Shown here in pieces: positions 8,969-17,810 of a stretch of DNA of 64,000 bases. Location of the stretch: NCBI GenBank assembly GCA_020051695.1, contig JAGVQM010000021.1:124001-188000 (forward strand), written 5' to 3'. Origin of the DNA: Candidatus Zixiibacteriota bacterium. Lineage in GTDB: Bacteria > Zixibacteria > MSB-5A5 > WJJR01 > JAJRUJ01. A program made the position numbers and the translations under genes. How positions within the stretch are numbered: position 1 is the first letter of the stretch; each line of letters begins with the position of its first letter. Under the pieces are notes generated by a model that saw only the letters and a list, made by a program, of their open reading frames with translations, did not search any database and was not told the origin of the DNA.

Positions 8969-10624
8969 TCAGTCCTTGAATGCCCCTTCGAATTCCTCGT
9001 TCTCTTCCAGCGGGATCAACTCCTCCGGCGTCTTCTTTATTCCTTTCGGTCTGCCGTTCCCCGGTTTGACCGCCGGACGGTGATACACCTTGCGCTGCAA
9101 CATCGTGTGTATCTGATCTTTCACATGTTGCGCTTTCCCAATTGGGCGATCGGTCATCCGGGTCTGGGAGAAAGCGGCCGTCTCAAAACTCGAACCCGCA
9201 CCCCCCACGATCTGCTGCAGGTTCTGCACCGACACCTTCAGTTCCTGGGCCTGGGCGTTGAGCTCTTCCGAGGCCGAGGCCGATTCCTCGGCGTTGGCGG
9301 CGTTCTCCTGCGTCACTTTGTCCATCTGCGACGTCGCCTGGTTGATTTGCTCCACACCCTTGGCCTGTTCGTCCGACGCCGCAGAAATCTCATTGATCAA
9401 CGCCGTGACTTTCTGTACCGTGGTCACGATCGTCCCCAGCGATTCGGCAACTTCCTGCGCCACCTGCACTCCGTTGTCCGCGTTTTTCTGCGCCCCCTCG
9501 ATCAGGTTGTTGGTATTGCGTGCGGCTTCCGCCGAACGCATCGCCAGGTTACGGACTTCCTCCGCGACAACTGCAAAACCTTTGCCCGCCTCACCGGCGC
9601 GCGCTGCCTCCACCGCCGCATTCAACGCCAGCAAATTGGTCTGGAAGGCGATCTCATCGATCGTCTTAATAATCTTGGCCGTTTCATCAGAGGACTTCTT
9701 GATATCATCAATGGCTTTGGACATCCGGCCCATCGCCTCGTTGCCTTTTGCCGCAACAGCCGATGCCGACCCGGACAAGCTGTTAGCCTCACGGGCATTA
9801 TCCGCGTTCTGCCGCGACATCGAACCCAATTCCTCCAGCGAGGCCGAGGTTTCCTCCAATGAAGAGGCCTGCTCCGAGGCGCCCTCGGCCATCTGTTGCG
9901 ACGACGAGGCAACCTGGCTCGACGCCGCCGACACCTGCTCGGAACCCTGCGATAAGGCGCCGATGACTTGTTTCATGACCCGCACAATCCCGCGGGCGAT
10001 AAAATACGCCAGGACAATGCCGATCGCACCGGCCAGTATACTGACCAGGAGAACAGCGTTATTGGTGCTCTGCGCAGCCGATAACACATTGGCATTGGTC
10101 TTGTCGGCGTTCTCCGCAACAATTTTGCACCCGTCTTCCAGTAACCCCTTCACTTTAACCAGTGCCGCTTTTGTTTTGGTGGTATAGACAAGGTTGGCCT
10201 TCTGCAAACCGTCTGTTTGATGGAAGACCTCGCCGATTTCGACTGCCGATTGATGCAAGTGGTTATGCGGCTCTTCAATCTGGGCCAGGATCGATTTCAA
10301 TTCGGGCACAAGTTCCTCGGCCAGTTTCCGCTCATCGCTGTAATACCATTTGCCGAAACCGCATTGATGTGGATCTGTCTGCACATCCAGTTTGGTGACA
10401 TTTTTATCGGTGAATAAATCCGAGACATGACCGGCCCAGTTCAGGTGGTCGATTTCCCGCTGCGTCAGTTCGCCGCGAATTTCGCCGAGCTTGACGACGG
10501 AATCAACGTTCCCCATCATCCCGTTGATGCCGATCATTGACCATATGGCCACAACCCCCAATAACGCCAGGACAACTCCAAACCCGCTGCCAATTTTCTT
10601 GGCAATGCTCAGGTTGTTAAACAT
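8969..10624 (-). CDS. Methyl-accepting chemotaxis protein with periplasmic CZB-like zinc-binding sensor
   Basis: A chemoreceptor of 551 residues. TM1 is at about 10-30 and TM2 at about 190-212. The region between them carries the chemoreceptor zinc-binding (CZB) signature: H60 in HLNW, C88 in [12 protein letters not shown], and H120/H124 in HNHLH. These are the three-His/one-Cys zinc ligands of the family. CZB is often cytoplasmic; here it lies between the two membrane segments and should face the periplasm. The signalling domain has the same [13 protein letters not shown] tip as its neighbour, and from about residue 245 to the end the two receptors are nearly identical. GGGAGGAG precedes the ATG by 7 bases. 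CZB domains have been linked to zinc and to hypochlorous-acid sensing; the ligand here is not known. Confidence 0.92.
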   Translation of the reverse strand: MFNNLSIAKKIGSGFGVVLALLGVVAIWSMIGINGMMGNVDSVVKLGEIRGELTQREIDHLNWAGHVSDLFTDKNVTKLDVQTDPHQCGFGKWYYSDERKLAEELVPELKSILAQIEEPHNHLHQSAVEIGEVFHQTDGLQKANLVYTTKTKAALVKVKGLLEDGCKIVAENADKTNANVLSAAQSTNNAVLLVSILAGAIGIVLAYFIARGIVRVMKQVIGALSQGSEQVSAASSQVASSSQQMAEGASEQASSLEETSASLEELGSMSRQNADNAREANSLSGSASAVAAKGNEAMGRMSKAIDDIKKSSDETAKIIKTIDEIAFQTNLLALNAAVEAARAGEAGKGFAVVAEEVRNLAMRSAEAARNTNNLIEGAQKNADNGVQVAQEVAESLGTIVTTVQKVTALINEISAASDEQAKGVEQINQATSQMDKVTQENAANAEESASASEELNAQAQELKVSVQNLQQIVGGAGSSFETAAFSQTRMTDRPIGKAQHVKDQIHTMLQRKVYHRPAVKPGNGRPKGIKKTPEELIPLEENEEFEGAFKD

Positions 10625-11126
10625 TGTTTGCTCCTCCCTGCGTTGGTACCGGTACTGTCCATCTTCCGGGTCGCATATCGATCAAAGGCGTAATGACATC
10701 GATCGGGACTATCAAAGTGTGGTCTTTTGCTATCATCAGAGCGGGCGCGCAAACTGCGGCCGCTCATCGCTGCATGTGCCGCCTCCTTTCATGGGTTGGG
10801 ACATTTCGGTGCTGCTTCATTATTCTTCGATAATGGTCAATTGTGGCCGACTGCTCCATCAAGGCGTTCACGTACTTCCGATTATCGGCATATCGCGCAC
10901 GGCCCATCAGCCATTTCCCGATAATCTCACAGGAAAAAGCTGAGAAAACGTAAGTCTTTGGGGAAGAATCCCATTGCCCTACCCGGCAGATCCTGTTATG
11001 GGGACAAACGACTCCCGGCTGGGGAATTGTCATTGGCCGCATGAATTTTGCTGATCCTTGCGGGTAAATTCGCTAAATTGAGGGTCAAAGAAATTTCGGG
11101 GACAGAGAGCAACGGCCGGGCCAATT
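10625..11126. other. Divergent intergenic region
   Basis: About 500 bp between the divergent chemoreceptor (minus) and ABC ATPase (plus). It must hold both promoters, but I see no clean sigma-70, sigma-28 or sigma-54 pair. Two short minus-strand reading frames exist here (10764-11042 and a 52-codon frame from about 10767). The ideal ribosome-binding sequence AAAGGAGG at about 10780-10787 leads only to a three-codon frame. No gene is called. Confidence 0.5.
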
Positions 11127-12038
11127 ATGAATGTCGTTGAATTACAAAATATTAGCAAGAGTTTCGACAGTCATGTTGCGGTGGACGACCTTTCGCTGAA
11201 TGTCCCGCGGGGCAGCACCTACGGTTTTATCGGGCCGAACGGTTCGGGAAAAACCACCACCCTGCGCATGATTATGAACATTTTTTATCCCGATCGGGGC
11301 GCCATCCGCGTGTTCGGCGAGCCGCTCGGCGGAGGCGTTTCCGACCGCATCGGCTATCTGCCGGAGGAGCGCGGATTATATAAAAAAATGAAAGTGCGTG
11401 AGGTGTTGCGCTTTTATGGTGAACTCAAAAGCGGACGCACTGTCGACCGGGAAGTCGACCGCTGGCTTGAACGTCTGGATTTGACCGCCTGGGCCGACAA
11501 AAAAGTGGAAGCCCTCAGCAAAGGGATGGCCCAGAAAGTGCAATTCATCGCCACGGTCGTCTCCAATCCCGAACTTATTCTGCTCGATGAGCCGTTTACC
11601 GGCCTCGATCCGGTAAATGCCGACACTATCCGCGAGGCCATTCTCCAGATGCGCGCCGCAGGCACGACCGTGATTTTCAGCACCCACGACATGAGTGTCG
11701 CCGAGAAAATGTGTGATTTTATATTTATGATTTATCGCGGCCGGAAAGTCCTCGACGGCACCCTGGACTCGATCAAGCACACTTACGGGCGCGACACGCT
11801 GCGCGTGCGCTGTGCGGGCGGCATTGCGGCACTGCACGGTTTGCCCGGCGTGGAAAAGATCAACGACTTCGGCAGGGTGCAGGAACTGCGGGTCGCCAAA
11901 ACCTGCGATCCCCAGGAGATCCTGGCCACAATTATCTCCCGGACCCGGGTCGAGAGCTTTGAGATAGCCACACCGTCACTCCATGATATCTTCGTGCGGA
12001 TCGCCCGCCCGGGACCGGAGGAAAACACCCATGCGTAA
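11127..12038 (+). CDS. ABC transporter ATP-binding protein (NatA-like)
   Basis: An ATPase of 303 residues with Walker A GPNGSGKTT (about 37-45), signature LSKGMAQKV (about 129-137), Walker B LILLDEP (about 150-156) and the switch histidine in STHD (about 185-188). The signature departs from LSGGQ, as is common in the NatA / ABC-2 exporter group. A C-terminal extension of about 80 residues (DUF4162-type) follows the nucleotide-binding domain. Its stop overlaps the permease gene by 8 bp, so the two form one exporter. NatAB-type systems export Na+ or small organic compounds; the cargo here cannot be told. The ribosome-binding site is weak (GAGAG about 20 bases upstream). Confidence 0.9.
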   Translation: MNVVELQNISKSFDSHVAVDDLSLNVPRGSTYGFIGPNGSGKTTTLRMIMNIFYPDRGAIRVFGEPLGGGVSDRIGYLPEERGLYKKMKVREVLRFYGELKSGRTVDREVDRWLERLDLTAWADKKVEALSKGMAQKVQFIATVVSNPELILLDEPFTGLDPVNADTIREAILQMRAAGTTVIFSTHDMSVAEKMCDFIFMIYRGRKVLDGTLDSIKHTYGRDTLRVRCAGGIAALHGLPGVEKINDFGRVQELRVAKTCDPQEILATIISRTRVESFEIATPSLHDIFVRIARPGPEENTHA

Positions 12039-13347
12039 AACACTCCGGGTCGCCCGACGGGAATACCTTGCCGCCGTCAAGACCAAGGGCTTCATCATCG
12101 GGCTGGCCATCGCGCCGTTGTTCATGAGCGGCAGCATCCTGGCCATGCTGATCCTGAAAAACCGCGTCGACACGACCGACCAATTGGCGGCAATCGTCGA
12201 TCGGTCGGGAATTGTTGCCGAGGCCCTGATCCAGGCCGCCAAAACACGCAATGACGAAGTGGTCTTTGACTTTGAGACCGGCAGGAAAATGCGTCCGGAA
12301 TACCATTTCGAAGTAGTCACGCCGAACGATGAAGACCCCGTTGCCCAACGGCTGGCGCTGTCCGACCGCGTCCGCAGCGGAGAATTGCGTGCATTTATTG
12401 AAATTGGCCGCGATGTCCTGCATCCGCAATCCGCTTCGGCCGATACCCGGATCGTCTATTATTCTGAAAATTCCGCCCTGGACGATCTGCGGCGGTGGAT
12501 CGACAACCCGATCAATAATTACCTGCGGCACAAACGCCTGATGGCCGCCGGAGTGGACAGCATTGCCGTCGATAAAATTCTGGCCTGGTACTCCTCGGAA
12601 GGGATGGGGCTGGTGTCGGTGAACAAGGAAACAGGGCAGGTTACTGATGCTCGCCGGGCCGGCAAACTCGAAGCCGTCGGCATCCCTGCCGGGATGGCCA
12701 TGCTGACCTACATGATGATCATGATGGGAGCGATTCCCCTGCTCTCGTCGGTGATGGAAGAAAAAAGTCAGCGGATTGCCGAGGTTTTGCTGGGCTCGAT
12801 AAAGCCGTTTGAATTCATGATGGGCAAGGTCATCGGCGGTATCGGCGTTTCACTCACCAGTTCGTCGGTATATGTGATCAGCGGCGTGGTCGCGGTGTCC
12901 TACCTGGGTTTTGCCGATTATATCCCCACTCATGTCATCCCCTGGTTTTTTCTTTATCTGATCCTGGCCATCATCATGTTCGGCGGCATCAATGCGGCGC
13001 TGGGCGCAGTCTGCAACGATATGAAAGATGCGCAGAACCTGACGTTTCCCGCGATGGTCCCGGTTATTTTGCCGCTGTTCGTCATGGTCCCCGTGGCTAA
13101 AGAACCGTTGACCGGTTTTGCCACGGTCCTGTCCCTGATTCCCCCATTTGTTCCCACGCTGATGACCTTGCGGATGTGCACGCCGGTCGGCATCCCGGCC
13201 TGGCAGCCCTGGGTCGCGCTGGCGGGCCTGCTCATTTGCACGATCGGCGCTATCTGGGCCGGGGGGCGGATTTTCCGCATCGGGATCCTCATGCAGGGCA
13301 AGGCGCCGACTGCGGCCAACTTACTGCGCTGGGCAATCCGGGGTTAA
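12031..13347 (+). CDS. ABC-2-type permease (NatB-like)
   Basis: A membrane protein of 438 residues, partner of the upstream ATPase. A single N-terminal TM (about 20-42) is followed by a soluble domain of about 170 residues, then a cluster of about five TM helices (from GMAMLTYMMIMMGAIPLL, near residue 225, to the end), the ABC2_membrane_3 layout of NatB. The motif 'EEKSQRIAEVLLGSIKPFEFMMGK' region (about 246-270) is the conserved cytoplasmic coupling loop. ATG 12031 was chosen over an earlier in-frame start because GGAGG lies 9 bases upstream and it overlaps the ATPase stop by only 8 bp. It exports an unknown substrate with ATP from its partner. Confidence 0.88.
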   Translation: MRKTLRVARREYLAAVKTKGFIIGLAIAPLFMSGSILAMLILKNRVDTTDQLAAIVDRSGIVAEALIQAAKTRNDEVVFDFETGRKMRPEYHFEVVTPNDEDPVAQRLALSDRVRSGELRAFIEIGRDVLHPQSASADTRIVYYSENSALDDLRRWIDNPINNYLRHKRLMAAGVDSIAVDKILAWYSSEGMGLVSVNKETGQVTDARRAGKLEAVGIPAGMAMLTYMMIMMGAIPLLSSVMEEKSQRIAEVLLGSIKPFEFMMGKVIGGIGVSLTSSSVYVISGVVAVSYLGFADYIPTHVIPWFFLYLILAIIMFGGINAALGAVCNDMKDAQNLTFPAMVPVILPLFVMVPVAKEPLTGFATVLSLIPPFVPTLMTLRMCTPVGIPAWQPWVALAGLLICTIGAIWAGGRIFRIGILMQGKAPTAANLLRWAIRG

Positions 13348-13479
13348 CGATCATTTAAGCCGATGGGGTTGTTCGCCTTCGGTCAAAACAAACCCGATTT
13401 TTCTATCATCTTCCCCCCGGCAGCGTATCTTCTCAGAGGATTCTGCCGCATTTCGGGTAACGGCAGGTTTGCAGGGATC

Positions 13480-14541
13480 ATGTACAACTCGGCGCCGGAT
13501 ACATACCAACAGCGATCACTGGATGAACTGCGACCCACTATTGAGGCACACCGGGCACGCCTGGGCCGCAAGCTGGTCATTTTGACCCATCATTATCAGC
13601 GTAAAGAAGTCGTGCGGCTGGGGGATTTTGTGGGCGATTCATATTATCTTGCGCGTTGCGCCGCCGAGGAAAGACAAGCCGAGTATATTGTCTTTTGCGG
13701 AGTGCACTTCATGGCCGAAGCCGCCCGCATTCTGTGCCGCCCCGAACAACGGGTGTTTCTGCCGAATCTGTATGCCGGCTGCCCGATGGCCGACATGGCC
13801 CCGATGGACGCGGTTATCGACGCCTGGGAGGAAATCGGCGGCAAGGACACGATCCCGATCTCGTACATGAATTCCGCAGCGGCGCTGAAGGCGTTCGTCG
13901 GCGACCACGGGGGGTTGATTTGTACGTCGTCGAATGCCGAAAAGGCGTTCACCTGGGGTTTCCAGCGGGGAAAACGCGTGTTCTTTTTCCCCGACGAGAA
14001 CCTTGGCTATAATACCGCCCACGCCATGGGGATCTCCGATGAAGAAATTATCGTCCATAATCCTGCCGACCTCTCTCGGAAACAACAGCTTACCGAGCGA
14101 ACCCGTGTTGTGCTCTGGAAAGGTCACTGCCATGTCCATACCAATTTCCGCCCCGAACATATTGCCCATTTGCGCTGGCGATTTCCCGGCATAAAAATCG
14201 TGGTTCATCCCGAGTGCCTGCCCGAGGTCGTGCAGCAGGCCGACGCGGTCGGCTCGACATCGTTTATCGTCAAATATGTTGATCAACTGCCGGCAGGCGC
14301 TAAGATCGCCATTGGCACCGAGTTAAATCTTGTTTCCCGCCTGGCCGACGATCACCCTGATAAAACGGTCGTGGAATTGTCCGGCCAGTCGTGCTCATTG
14401 TGTATCAATATGTTCCGCACCACACTGGCCGATCTGGCCTATACCCTCGACTGCCTCGGGCAAACCAACGAAATTCATGTCGAGCCACAAATCAAACGCT
14501 CCGCCTACCTGGCCCTGGAACGCATGCTGGAATTACACTAA
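13480..14541 (+). CDS. nadA: Quinolinate synthase A
   Basis: An enzyme of 353 residues that condenses iminoaspartate with dihydroxyacetone phosphate to quinolinate in NAD biosynthesis. The first domain begins LVILTHHYQRKEV and continues with VGDSYYLAR. The three [4Fe-4S] ligands are visible in VFCGVHFMAE, HPECLPEV and SCSLCINM. Other conserved motifs are PNLYAGCPMADM, ISYMNSAAALKA and PDENLGYN. Length is usual for the family. The start is placed at ATG 13480 (AGGG 4-5 bases upstream); an earlier in-frame ATG at 13363 would add 39 poorly conserved residues. No nadB or nadC is next to it, so it stands alone between the ABC exporter and a glycan cluster. Confidence 0.93.
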   Translation: MYNSAPDTYQQRSLDELRPTIEAHRARLGRKLVILTHHYQRKEVVRLGDFVGDSYYLARCAAEERQAEYIVFCGVHFMAEAARILCRPEQRVFLPNLYAGCPMADMAPMDAVIDAWEEIGGKDTIPISYMNSAAALKAFVGDHGGLICTSSNAEKAFTWGFQRGKRVFFFPDENLGYNTAHAMGISDEEIIVHNPADLSRKQQLTERTRVVLWKGHCHVHTNFRPEHIAHLRWRFPGIKIVVHPECLPEVVQQADAVGSTSFIVKYVDQLPAGAKIAIGTELNLVSRLADDHPDKTVVELSGQSCSLCINMFRTTLADLAYTLDCLGQTNEIHVEPQIKRSAYLALERMLELH

Positions 14542-14730
14542 ATTTCGGGGCTGCCTCCCCTCGGATTTTTACCGGATATCTCCCGTTCTCGCGCCGATTT
14601 CAACCGCATTTGACTTTGTTGCCTCCCACCACATTATATTATATCCGGGTGTAGTTTGACCGGCCGGTCACGCGTTCTGTTGTGCGCCGGAGGGCACGTC
14701 GGCGCGAAGTGTTCCGGGGTGAGATAATCG

Positions 14731-16134
14731 ATGGATCTTGTTGTCAACCGTGAGGGTTTTGCCGCCAGTCCTATTGCCGGCAGGTTTTGGCTGGCCGGTA
14801 TCCTGATTTGTATTACCGCGGGGTGTGCCGCCGCCCTGACAACCTGGCAGGTAGCTTTCGCCCCGCTAGCAATGGGGATTGTCCTTACGTGCCTTTTCAA
14901 ACCGGATTGGGGGCTGTATTTCCTGATCGCTTCTTTGTTTTTTCCCCTAACAATTGTCCACGAGCCGAGGTTTTATCCCGCCGATATTATCCTATTTCTC
15001 GTGGTAATCGGTTTCTGGCTGCAACGAGCCCGGGAAGGCAAATCCGGCCTCACCCACACACCTTTGGATTGGCCCATCGCTGTCTGGTTGGGCATCATGG
15101 CCCTGTCATTAGTCAATGCGTATGACGTGGTCAAAGGAGGCATCAACTGGCTGCGCCATGTACAACTACTTTTATTATTATACACAACAGCGATTATCGG
15201 CATCCCCGGGCGAAGTAATCGAATAATAGGTTTGCTTATCATTTTAGCCGCGCTTTTCGCGATATCGAACGGCATTTCATTCCTAATATCCGGAGGAACC
15301 GAACGTGTATTTGGTTTAGCTCGCATTCCGCTTTCCGGGACGCTGCAAATGTGTGCCATTTATTTGACTGCACGCGTATGCTTCGCCAAAAACACAACCA
15401 ATATGGCCAGCTGTCTGCTGTTACTGGGATTAATACTATTTGGTCAAATCGCCAACCAGAGTCGCGGCGCCATCGGCTTCACGGCCGTAGGAATGTGCAT
15501 TTCGCTGGTATTGGCTTACTGGTGGGCCGGCAGGAATAACCAGTCGATCCCGCGCAGGCGCGCAGCGTTACTATTCTTCGGCGGCTTTGCATTGACAGTT
15601 CTGCTTGTCCTGGCGTTGCTGCCTGTCCTGACGACGGTTATCAGTAGATTCAGGGGGGTTGGCAACGCGGCCTTTACCCTGGAGTCGCGCTATTTCCTCT
15701 GGTCTACCGCATGGCGGATGTTCCTCGATCACCCGATCCTGGGCATCGGATTGGGCCAGGTACAAGTCTGGCACCATATGTTTCCGGAATTGCGGCTTTA
15801 TCCGATGGCAGTGTTTACTTTCGGTTTAGGAACACATAATACGTTTCTCACATATCTGGCCGAAACAGGAACTGTCGGTATTCTTGCTTTAGCTTGGTTT
15901 ATGAGCAGGGTTGTTCGCGCGGGCATGAGGACGCTGAGGAATCTCCTTCCAGATGCGCAGACGGGGCACGTCATTGGTCTATGGGCGATGGTGTTCACTA
16001 TCGTTGTCCGCTCCTTGGTCGAAGGCGACGCTTTTTACGCGATAGCCGGTATGACAACGACGCTCCTTATTGGTTTATGCCTGCGTACCATACCGACTGA
16101 GCAAACCTATAAACTCCCGGGCGATGCTGAATAG
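14731..16134 (+). CDS. O-antigen ligase / polymerase-like membrane protein
   Basis: A polytopic inner-membrane protein of 467 residues with about 11-12 hydrophobic segments and a large periplasmic loop between about 280 and 370. That loop holds a Wzy_C-like block: ESRYFLWSTAWRMFLDHPILGIGLGQVQ, in which R/H/G residues are conserved in WaaL/Wzy proteins, and a later GTHNTFLTYLAETG. This pattern ('H..I.G.G', 'HN.FL..LAE.G') is typical of O-antigen ligases and related polymerases that act on undecaprenyl-linked glycans. It overlaps the next gene by 11 bp, so the two are one transcription unit. Whether it ligates or polymerises cannot be told from sequence. Confidence 0.85.
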   Translation: MDLVVNREGFAASPIAGRFWLAGILICITAGCAAALTTWQVAFAPLAMGIVLTCLFKPDWGLYFLIASLFFPLTIVHEPRFYPADIILFLVVIGFWLQRAREGKSGLTHTPLDWPIAVWLGIMALSLVNAYDVVKGGINWLRHVQLLLLLYTTAIIGIPGRSNRIIGLLIILAALFAISNGISFLISGGTERVFGLARIPLSGTLQMCAIYLTARVCFAKNTTNMASCLLLLGLILFGQIANQSRGAIGFTAVGMCISLVLAYWWAGRNNQSIPRRRAALLFFGGFALTVLLVLALLPVLTTVISRFRGVGNAAFTLESRYFLWSTAWRMFLDHPILGIGLGQVQVWHHMFPELRLYPMAVFTFGLGTHNTFLTYLAETGTVGILALAWFMSRVVRAGMRTLRNLLPDAQTGHVIGLWAMVFTIVVRSLVEGDAFYAIAGMTTTLLIGLCLRTIPTEQTYKLPGDAE

Positions 16135-17380
16135 ATTTAACACCTCTTGCTTCAGGTTGCCTGCCCGCGCAAGCAGCGAAACCCTTCTGACGTGTTTCGC
16201 ATGCGTCCTGTATCTGGTTATAGCGTTCGCAATCTACTCCCCGGAGGAGGGTTATGATGGTGCACAGTATCTCCGCTACGCCGAGAATTTGATCAAGTTA
16301 CACCAATTCACGTATGACGGGATTAACCCATCATGCGGTCGTACCCCCGGATATCCGGTTTTTCTGGCACTATTTCTCTGGTTATTCGGTTCAATTGCGC
16401 CGGTTTATTTTATCCAATTGATGCTTATGTTCACCGCCTGCTTCCTGCTCTTCCGTGTATACCGCGGCGTGTTGCCCCTCGGATGGCGGTTGGGGCTGTT
16501 GTTTGTTTTAAGTGCATGCTGGCCGTTAACACGATTGGGAATGGCCCTGTACTCCGAACCGCTGTTCATGGCACTTACCACTGGAGGCTTGGTCGCGCTC
16601 GCGTTGTACCTTCGACAAAGACGCGGCATCTATCTGCTGGCCTTCGGTGTATTACTGACCTTGTCGGCCTATGTCCGCCCGGTGACCATGCCATTTGTTT
16701 TCGTTGCTTGCGTCGTTCTCCTGTCAGTACGATTACTCCGGTGGGCACACGCTATAAAACTCGTTATTGTTTCCGCAGCCTTACTTGCCCCCTGGACCTA
16801 TCGAAATTGGGTGGAATTTGACGATTTCATTCCACTGGCCGCAAATTATGGCTCGATATATTATATGACCGACCAGACAGCGTTTGAGGCGGTCCTCTAT
16901 GGGTCCGCATCGGCCTCCCATGGGCTGCCGGCATATGCGGAAATTGTGGGCAATGACTTTGAGCTGGATTACCCTGCCAATCAAAGATATCTGCAACGGG
17001 CAAAGGAGAACATCTCCCGTGATCCCCTGGGGTTTATCCGGAGATGTTGCCTGAAAACACTTTTCGTATGGACATATCTGCCCGGGACAAAGCGGTATTT
17101 GGACAGCCGGCCGTTTCTCTTCTTTGCCGGGGTGGCCCTGCAGCTTGCTTTTCTGGCGCTGGCCTGGAAAGGATTTCTACTACTCTGGCAAAAAAGCCGC
17201 TGGTTGGCCTGGCCGGGTGTTCTGTTTACGATATATCATATGATGGCCCTGTTTCCATTTTATGCCGAGAGCCGTTTTTTGATACCTGTTTATCTATTTC
17301 TTTGCAGCTATGCGGCATATGCAGTCTACAATGGCAGCATTAATTTTAAAAAACATCACAACCGATCTAAGGTCCATTAA
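16124..17380 (+). CDS. GT39/ArnT-like membrane glycosyltransferase
   Basis: A membrane protein of 418 residues. TM1 (about 17-35) is followed by the catalytic loop SPEEGYDGAQYLRYAENL and then RTPGYPVFLALFLW, the acidic and RTPG(Y/F)P motifs of the PMT/ArnT/GT83 group that transfer sugars from polyprenyl-phosphate donors on the periplasmic side. Eight to ten further TM helices follow, then a hydrophilic periplasmic stretch (about 235-325). ATG 16124 overlaps the ligase gene by 11 bp and gives a usual start; an in-frame start at 16070 would overlap more. With the ligase it suggests modification of a surface glycan or lipid. Acceptor unknown. Confidence 0.83.
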   Translation: MLNRFNTSCFRLPARASSETLLTCFACVLYLVIAFAIYSPEEGYDGAQYLRYAENLIKLHQFTYDGINPSCGRTPGYPVFLALFLWLFGSIAPVYFIQLMLMFTACFLLFRVYRGVLPLGWRLGLLFVLSACWPLTRLGMALYSEPLFMALTTGGLVALALYLRQRRGIYLLAFGVLLTLSAYVRPVTMPFVFVACVVLLSVRLLRWAHAIKLVIVSAALLAPWTYRNWVEFDDFIPLAANYGSIYYMTDQTAFEAVLYGSASASHGLPAYAEIVGNDFELDYPANQRYLQRAKENISRDPLGFIRRCCLKTLFVWTYLPGTKRYLDSRPFLFFAGVALQLAFLALAWKGFLLLWQKSRWLAWPGVLFTIYHMMALFPFYAESRFLIPVYLFLCSYAAYAVYNGSINFKKHHNRSKVH

Positions 17381-17810
17381 ATATTGGGCATTACGCTATG
17401 GCCCGACTTACAACGAACAGCGACTGCAGGAAGTCTGTCGATTCATTTATGTCCTGGAATATAAATTGGCCGACCAACCTCGTCACCGATAACCAATTAG
17501 AAAAAAGCGGCGTTATTTGCGGATTTTCGCTTGACAGGAGTCCGGATCAAGAACCATTATAACAACAGAACTTATTGAGAGGTAACGTGTTAACAAAATG
17601 TTGATGAGTGCTGAAAAGATCGGTAAGTGGTTGTTTTTCAACTGACTCGTAAATGATCGGAAATCATTTTCTCTGTTGATAACCCATCGATTTTTTCCCG
17701 AATGACTGGTTAAACCAAAATCAGATTGCACGTTAGGTTTTTGCACATTTGTGGATTAAAAGGGGGGCGTCATTGCGGAGCGGCCCGGTCGCTCTTCCAG
17801 GAGATTACGG
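17381..17810. other. dnaA upstream region with promoter and DnaA-box-like sites
   Basis: About 430 bp with no gene. It holds a probable dnaA promoter (17531-17560) and two one-mismatch DnaA boxes: TGTTGATAA at 17674-17682 and TGTGGATTA at 17750-17758. Such boxes near the dnaA promoter fit autoregulation. Parts around 17570-17700 are AT-rich. Confidence 0.55.
17531..17560 (+). promoter_or_regulatory. Probable dnaA promoter
   Basis: TTGACA (17531-17536), an 18-base spacer and CATTAT (17555-17560) give a full -35 and a 4/6 -10. It leaves a leader of about 240 bases before the dnaA ATG. Confidence 0.5.

Noticed and set aside
10882-10889. GCCGATAA on the minus strand, a possible flagellar sigma-28 -10 box
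   Set aside because: The matching TAAA is not at the right distance, and it lies about 260 bp from the chemoreceptor start.
10764-11042. 92-codon minus-strand frame upstream of the chemoreceptor
   Set aside because: No recognisable domain, no good start signal, odd composition; listed only as intergenic content.
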